NCBI GenBank assembly: GCA_035701505.1
Contig: DASSSA010000067.1
Span: 1-15,502 of the forward strand
Reading direction: 5' to 3'
Source: AC-69 sp035701505
GTDB lineage: Bacteria; Actinomycetota; UBA4738; HRBIN12
Length of the DNA: 15,502 bases
Position 1 is the first letter of the stretch. The number at the start of each line of letters is the position of its first letter. This document shows positions 13,065 to 15,502 of this stretch, in pieces. The notes below the pieces were generated by a model. It was not told the origin of the DNA. It searched no databases and saw only the letters and a program-made list of their open reading frames with translations. Made by a program: the position numbers and the translations under genes.

Positions 13065-13988
13065 CTACGGGACCTGTTGCTCCTGCACCGTCGCCACCCG
13101 GGCCAGGCTCGCGGCGACGGCACCCACCAGGATCAGCGCCCCACCGAGCGCGATGCCCCCGGTGACGGACTCTCCGAGAAACATGACCGCGAGCACCGCG
13201 GCGGCGAGCGGCTCCATGGCCGAGACGATCGCCGTCCGGATGGCGCCGATCCGCCGGATCCCCTCAAGGAGACAGACGAACGCGGCCGCGGTGGCCAGGC
13301 CCATCCCGATTACCGGCCACCACTCGCCCCATCCATCGGGGAGCGAACCGTTCCCCGTGAGCGAGGCGAAGGCGAAGAGGCCGAGCGACGCGCCCGCGCT
13401 CACCCACATCGCGCTCGTGAGCGGGCTCGTGCGACGAAGCACGCGATCCGTGCCGACGAGGTAGGCGCTGTAGGTGGTCGCGGCGCCAAACGCCGCGACC
13501 ACCCCGCGCGCTTGGATCGACAGTCCGGTCCCGGTGGCCACGACGACGGCCGCGCCGCTCACCGCGCACACCAGTGCGAGGAACGTGAGCCGCCCCGGCC
13601 TGCCGCCCCCCGTTGCCCAGGACATCAGCGTCACGACCACGGGATAGATGAAGAACAGCAGCGTCACCGCGGCCGCGGTGCCGTGCTCGAGCGCGAGGAA
13701 GAAGAGGGTGGCCTCCACGGCGTAGCCACACACGGCGAGCACTGCGAGCCCGGCACGCTCGCCCTCCACCGCCGCGAGCGGACGGCGGAGGGCGACCAGC
13801 AGCGCGAAGAGCACCACCGCGGCCACCCCGAATCGGATGGCCAACAGCGAGTACACGGTGATTCCGCCCTCGAGCTCGTGCTTGCCCAAGACCACGACGG
13901 AGCCGAAGCACAGAGCGGCCAGCGCGACCAGGGCGCCGCCCACCGCTTCAGGCCGGGTCGCGGTGACCTTCGCCCTACCGGTCGACAA
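13065..13988 (-). CDS. EamA/DMT-superfamily transporter
   Basis: The 307-residue product has about ten transmembrane helices arranged as two EamA repeats (about 16-150 and 160-295). Landmarks are RPEAVGGALVALAALCFGS at the N-terminus, FFIYPVVVTLMSW in repeat 1, and SAMEPLAAAVLAVMFLGES in repeat 2, with the Glu-Pro usual at that position. These proteins export or import amino acids, nucleosides and other small metabolites; the substrate is unknown. The start is uncertain: the TTG at 13988 overlaps the alaX end by 14 bp with only a weak GGA upstream, and the GTG at 13943 (residue 16) is an alternative. It follows alaX closely and is probably co-transcribed with it. Confidence 0.88.
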   Translation of the reverse strand: MSTGRAKVTATRPEAVGGALVALAALCFGSVVVLGKHELEGGITVYSLLAIRFGVAAVVLFALLVALRRPLAAVEGERAGLAVLAVCGYAVEATLFFLALEHGTAAAVTLLFFIYPVVVTLMSWATGGGRPGRLTFLALVCAVSGAAVVVATGTGLSIQARGVVAAFGAATTYSAYLVGTDRVLRRTSPLTSAMWVSAGASLGLFAFASLTGNGSLPDGWGEWWPVIGMGLATAAAFVCLLEGIRRIGAIRTAIVSAMEPLAAAVLAVMFLGESVTGGIALGGALILVGAVAASLARVATVQEQQVP

Positions 13989-14688
13989 GCTCGATCCGCA
14001 TCCGCTTGAAGTCCTTGCCCTTGCTTTCGGTCTTCACCACGCGGACACGGCCCACCTCGGCCGTCGAGCGGACGTGGGTGCCGCCGTCGGCCTGCTTGTC
14101 GACCCCCTCGATGTCGATCACCCGGATGGGATCGACGTGCTCGGGGATCAGGTTCACCTTCGTCCGGATGAGGTCCGGGTCGACCAGGGCCTCGTCCCTT
14201 GGAACGAGTGAAACGTGCACCGGGCGATCCTCCGCCAGGGCCTCGTTCAGCTTCCCCTCGATGGCGCGGCCGAACTCCGCCGACATCGTGGGGAGCTCGA
14301 AGTCCATGCGGGCGACGCCGAGATCCATGGACCCTCCCGTCACCTTCGCGCCGTAGTCGCGCCACACGATCCCCGACAGCACGTGGAGCGCGGTGTGGGT
14401 CCGCATGAGAACGTGCCGGCGGTCCCAGTCGATCTCGGCGGTCACGTGAGTGCCGATAGGTGGTGGACCGCCCTCGATGACGTGCTCCAGCGTGCCCTGG
14501 CTCTTGACCGTGTCGATCACGCGGGCCTTGCCGCCGCTCCACATCAGCCACCCGGTGTCGCCGGGCTGTCCGCCGCTCCGGGCGTAGAACACGGTTCGGT
14601 TCAGCACCACACGGTCGCTGCCGGCATCGGTCACGTTCGCCTGGCACGTGCGCGCATACGCGTCGGTCGAGAAGAGTTCCTCGGTCAT
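13975..14688 (-). CDS. alaX: Alanyl-tRNA editing protein, AlaX type
   Basis: The 237-residue protein corresponds to the free-standing editing domain of alanyl-tRNA synthetase, which removes serine (and glycine) from mischarged tRNA-Ala. An N-terminal barrel-like part (LNRTVFYARSGGQPGDTG, 29-46) is followed by the zinc-binding editing core with HTALH (98-102) and a second motif, DGGTHV (201-206), that contains H205. In the classic site the first residue of the second motif is cysteine (CGGTH); here it is aspartate. Length and domain order indicate a medium AlaX (AlaX-M-like). The start at 14688 has no Shine-Dalgarno sequence but has a TANNNT hexamer 7 bases upstream, and family members begin at this point. 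Confidence 0.92.
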   Translation of the reverse strand: MTEELFSTDAYARTCQANVTDAGSDRVVLNRTVFYARSGGQPGDTGWLMWSGGKARVIDTVKSQGTLEHVIEGGPPPIGTHVTAEIDWDRRHVLMRTHTALHVLSGIVWRDYGAKVTGGSMDLGVARMDFELPTMSAEFGRAIEGKLNEALAEDRPVHVSLVPRDEALVDPDLIRTKVNLIPEHVDPIRVIDIEGVDKQADGGTHVRSTAEVGRVRVVKTESKGKDFKRMRIELVDR

Positions 14689-14695
14689 GGGGCAG

Positions 14696-14701
14696 AGCCT
14701 A
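14696..14701 (-). promoter_or_regulatory. -10 element before alaX (leaderless candidate)
   Basis: TAGGCT on the minus strand lies exactly 7 nt before the alaX ATG. Its first three bases are the TAG stop codon of the DUF1684 gene. There is no Shine-Dalgarno sequence. No convincing -35 is visible in the DUF1684 coding sequence upstream. Confidence 0.45.
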
Positions 14702-15250
14702 TCGGAGGCCGGTCGGTCGCCCGCCCTCGCTCGGTTCAGCCTCGAAGACCTTCTCGCCGGCGCGGACGGCGACGGACAACCAGTTCTCGGCGGGCGGGAG
14801 TGGGCAGCTCCACTCGGGGTTGTAGGCGCAGTACGGGTTGTAGGCTTCGTTGAAGTCCACGGCGACGCGGCCCTCCTTCGGCCGTTCGACCTCCAGGTAC
14901 CGCCCAGCGCCGTAGGTCTCCTTGCCGGACGTCGCATCGCGGAACGGGACGAACAGGTCCTCGTCGTCCGCCGACTCGTACAACGTGATCTCGGCAGGCC
15001 GTCCATCGATCTGGAACCGAACCTTCCCGGCACGATGGTGGACCTGTGTCCCGCCGGTGGTGGTCTGCATCACGATCTGTTCGTCCCGGCCCACGTCGGT
15101 GTCGAGCCGACCCTCGATCCGAAGGATCTTGCTCTCGGGGTAGTACGAGAGTCCGTTGAATGCTGTGCGCTGGGCCGGCGTAAGCGGGGACCGGGGATCG
15201 TCTCGGAAGAACTCGTCCTTCGCCTTGCGGTACTCATCGAGCTCGCTCAT
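14699..15250 (-). CDS. DUF1684 family protein
   Basis: The 183-residue protein is a close match to DUF1684. It begins YRKAKDEFFRDDPRSPLT (7-24), as family members do. It then shows LFVPFRDATSGKETYGAGRY (99-118) and VDFNEAYNPYCAY (131-143), followed by SCPLPPAENWL (148-158) and AGEK. The regular Asn, Tyr and Cys residues suggest a binding pocket, but no enzymatic function is established for the family as far as I know. There is no signal peptide. The ATG lies 24 bp after the stop of the upstream hydrolase gene, without a clear ribosome binding site, so it is probably operonic. Its TAG stop contributes to the candidate alaX -10. Confidence 0.9.
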   Translation of the reverse strand: MSELDEYRKAKDEFFRDDPRSPLTPAQRTAFNGLSYYPESKILRIEGRLDTDVGRDEQIVMQTTTGGTQVHHRAGKVRFQIDGRPAEITLYESADDEDLFVPFRDATSGKETYGAGRYLEVERPKEGRVAVDFNEAYNPYCAYNPEWSCPLPPAENWLSVAVRAGEKVFEAEPSEGGRPTGLR

Positions 15251-15274
15251 GGTCGGAGCAACCCCGCCATGGCG

Positions 15275-15502
15275 TCAGTCATTCGCGGTCAGGAACGCCC
15301 CCACCCGCTGGACCAGGGATGGGATGGCCTGGAACAGCGCGATCTCGCTCTCGAACATCACCAACTCCGAGCTCGGCAGGAGGTCGTGCAGGATGCGGCC
15401 GAGCTCTGCCGGATGGATCTCGTCGCCCTCGATGCAGATCAGCAGCGTTGGCGCCGTCACCTTCCGCAGGAGCTCCCGGTCGGGAACCGGCCAGTCCTCG
15501 AT
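15275..15502 (-). CDS. Alpha/beta hydrolase, C-terminal end (runs off the window)
   Basis: Only the last 75 residues are present, because the gene enters from the right edge. They read as the end of an alpha/beta hydrolase: a linker helix (DRELLRKV), the strand APTLLICIEGDEIHP that normally carries the catalytic acid (an Asp in EGDEI), then a helix, a strand and a terminal helix (SLVQRVGAFLTAND). The position where the catalytic histidine is expected reads FESEIALF, with no histidine, so the enzyme may be inactive or not use the standard triad. The family call is moderate because two thirds or more of the protein is missing. The stop is 24 bp before the DUF1684 start. Confidence 0.6.
   Translation of the reverse strand: MEDWPVPDRELLRKVTAPTLLICIEGDEIHPAELGRILHDLLPSSELVMFESEIALFQAIPSLVQRVGAFLTAND

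Noticed and set aside
14689..15033. N-terminal extension of alaX
   Set aside because: It lies over the well-matched DUF1684 gene in another frame. AlaX homology starts at the ATG at 14688.
1..15502. Mobile elements, CRISPR arrays, phage genes, toxin-antitoxin pairs, tRNA or rRNA genes
   Set aside because: I looked for repeats, transposase motifs, cloverleaf-like segments and small paired genes on both strands and found none. Composition is even across the window apart from the intergenic region at 255-545.

Overview
The window is about two-thirds GC by eye, with GC-rich third positions and frequent GTG starts. Several genes appear to be leaderless, with a TANNNT -10 hexamer 7-8 nt upstream of the start codon. 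Together with the gene families this points to an actinomycete-type bacterium (Actinomycetota), most likely an uncultured or little-studied lineage; I cannot place it more finely. I see no rRNA, tRNA, insertion sequence, phage gene or CRISPR array.

Left end (1-545): the 5' end of a primary-type sigma-70 factor gene on the minus strand runs off the window. A roughly 290-bp divergent intergenic region separates it from the next operon.

MoxR block (546-7635): five plus-strand genes joined by start/stop overlaps encode a proline-rich multi-pass membrane protein, a DUF4129 protein, a DUF4350 protein, a MoxR AAA+ ATPase and a DUF58 (VWA-like) protein. A convergent SpoIIM-family membrane protein and, divergent from it, an RDD-family membrane protein complete the set. 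From memory, the order and orientation match Mycobacterium tuberculosis Rv3689-Rv3695 (moxR2 locus). The likely product is a membrane-associated MoxR/VWA chaperone-like system acting at the cell envelope, but its substrate is unknown.

Metabolic block (7578-10926): on the minus strand, a RidA-like protein lies upstream of an unusual gene that fuses a MoaD/ThiS-type beta-grasp domain, including its terminal Gly-Gly, to a five-Asp-box BNR propeller. That gene is coupled through a TGATG junction to a small zinc-ribbon DUF5655 protein. A plus-strand alpha/beta hydrolase diverges from the RidA gene.

Lipid/editing block (10933-15502): all genes are on the minus strand. In transcription order they are the C-terminal end of another alpha/beta hydrolase, a DUF1684 protein, an AlaX-type alanyl-tRNA editing protein, an EamA/DMT transporter, a HAD phosphatase, and a WS/DGAT wax ester/triacylglycerol synthase. 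The last two are 7 nt apart and probably co-expressed.

Most of this is ordinary chromosome. The points most worth a second look are the MoaD-Asp-box fusion, the set of leaderless promoters (two built on the TAG stop codon of the preceding gene), and the 20-bp spoIIM/rdd divergence in which the promoter of one gene lies inside the other.
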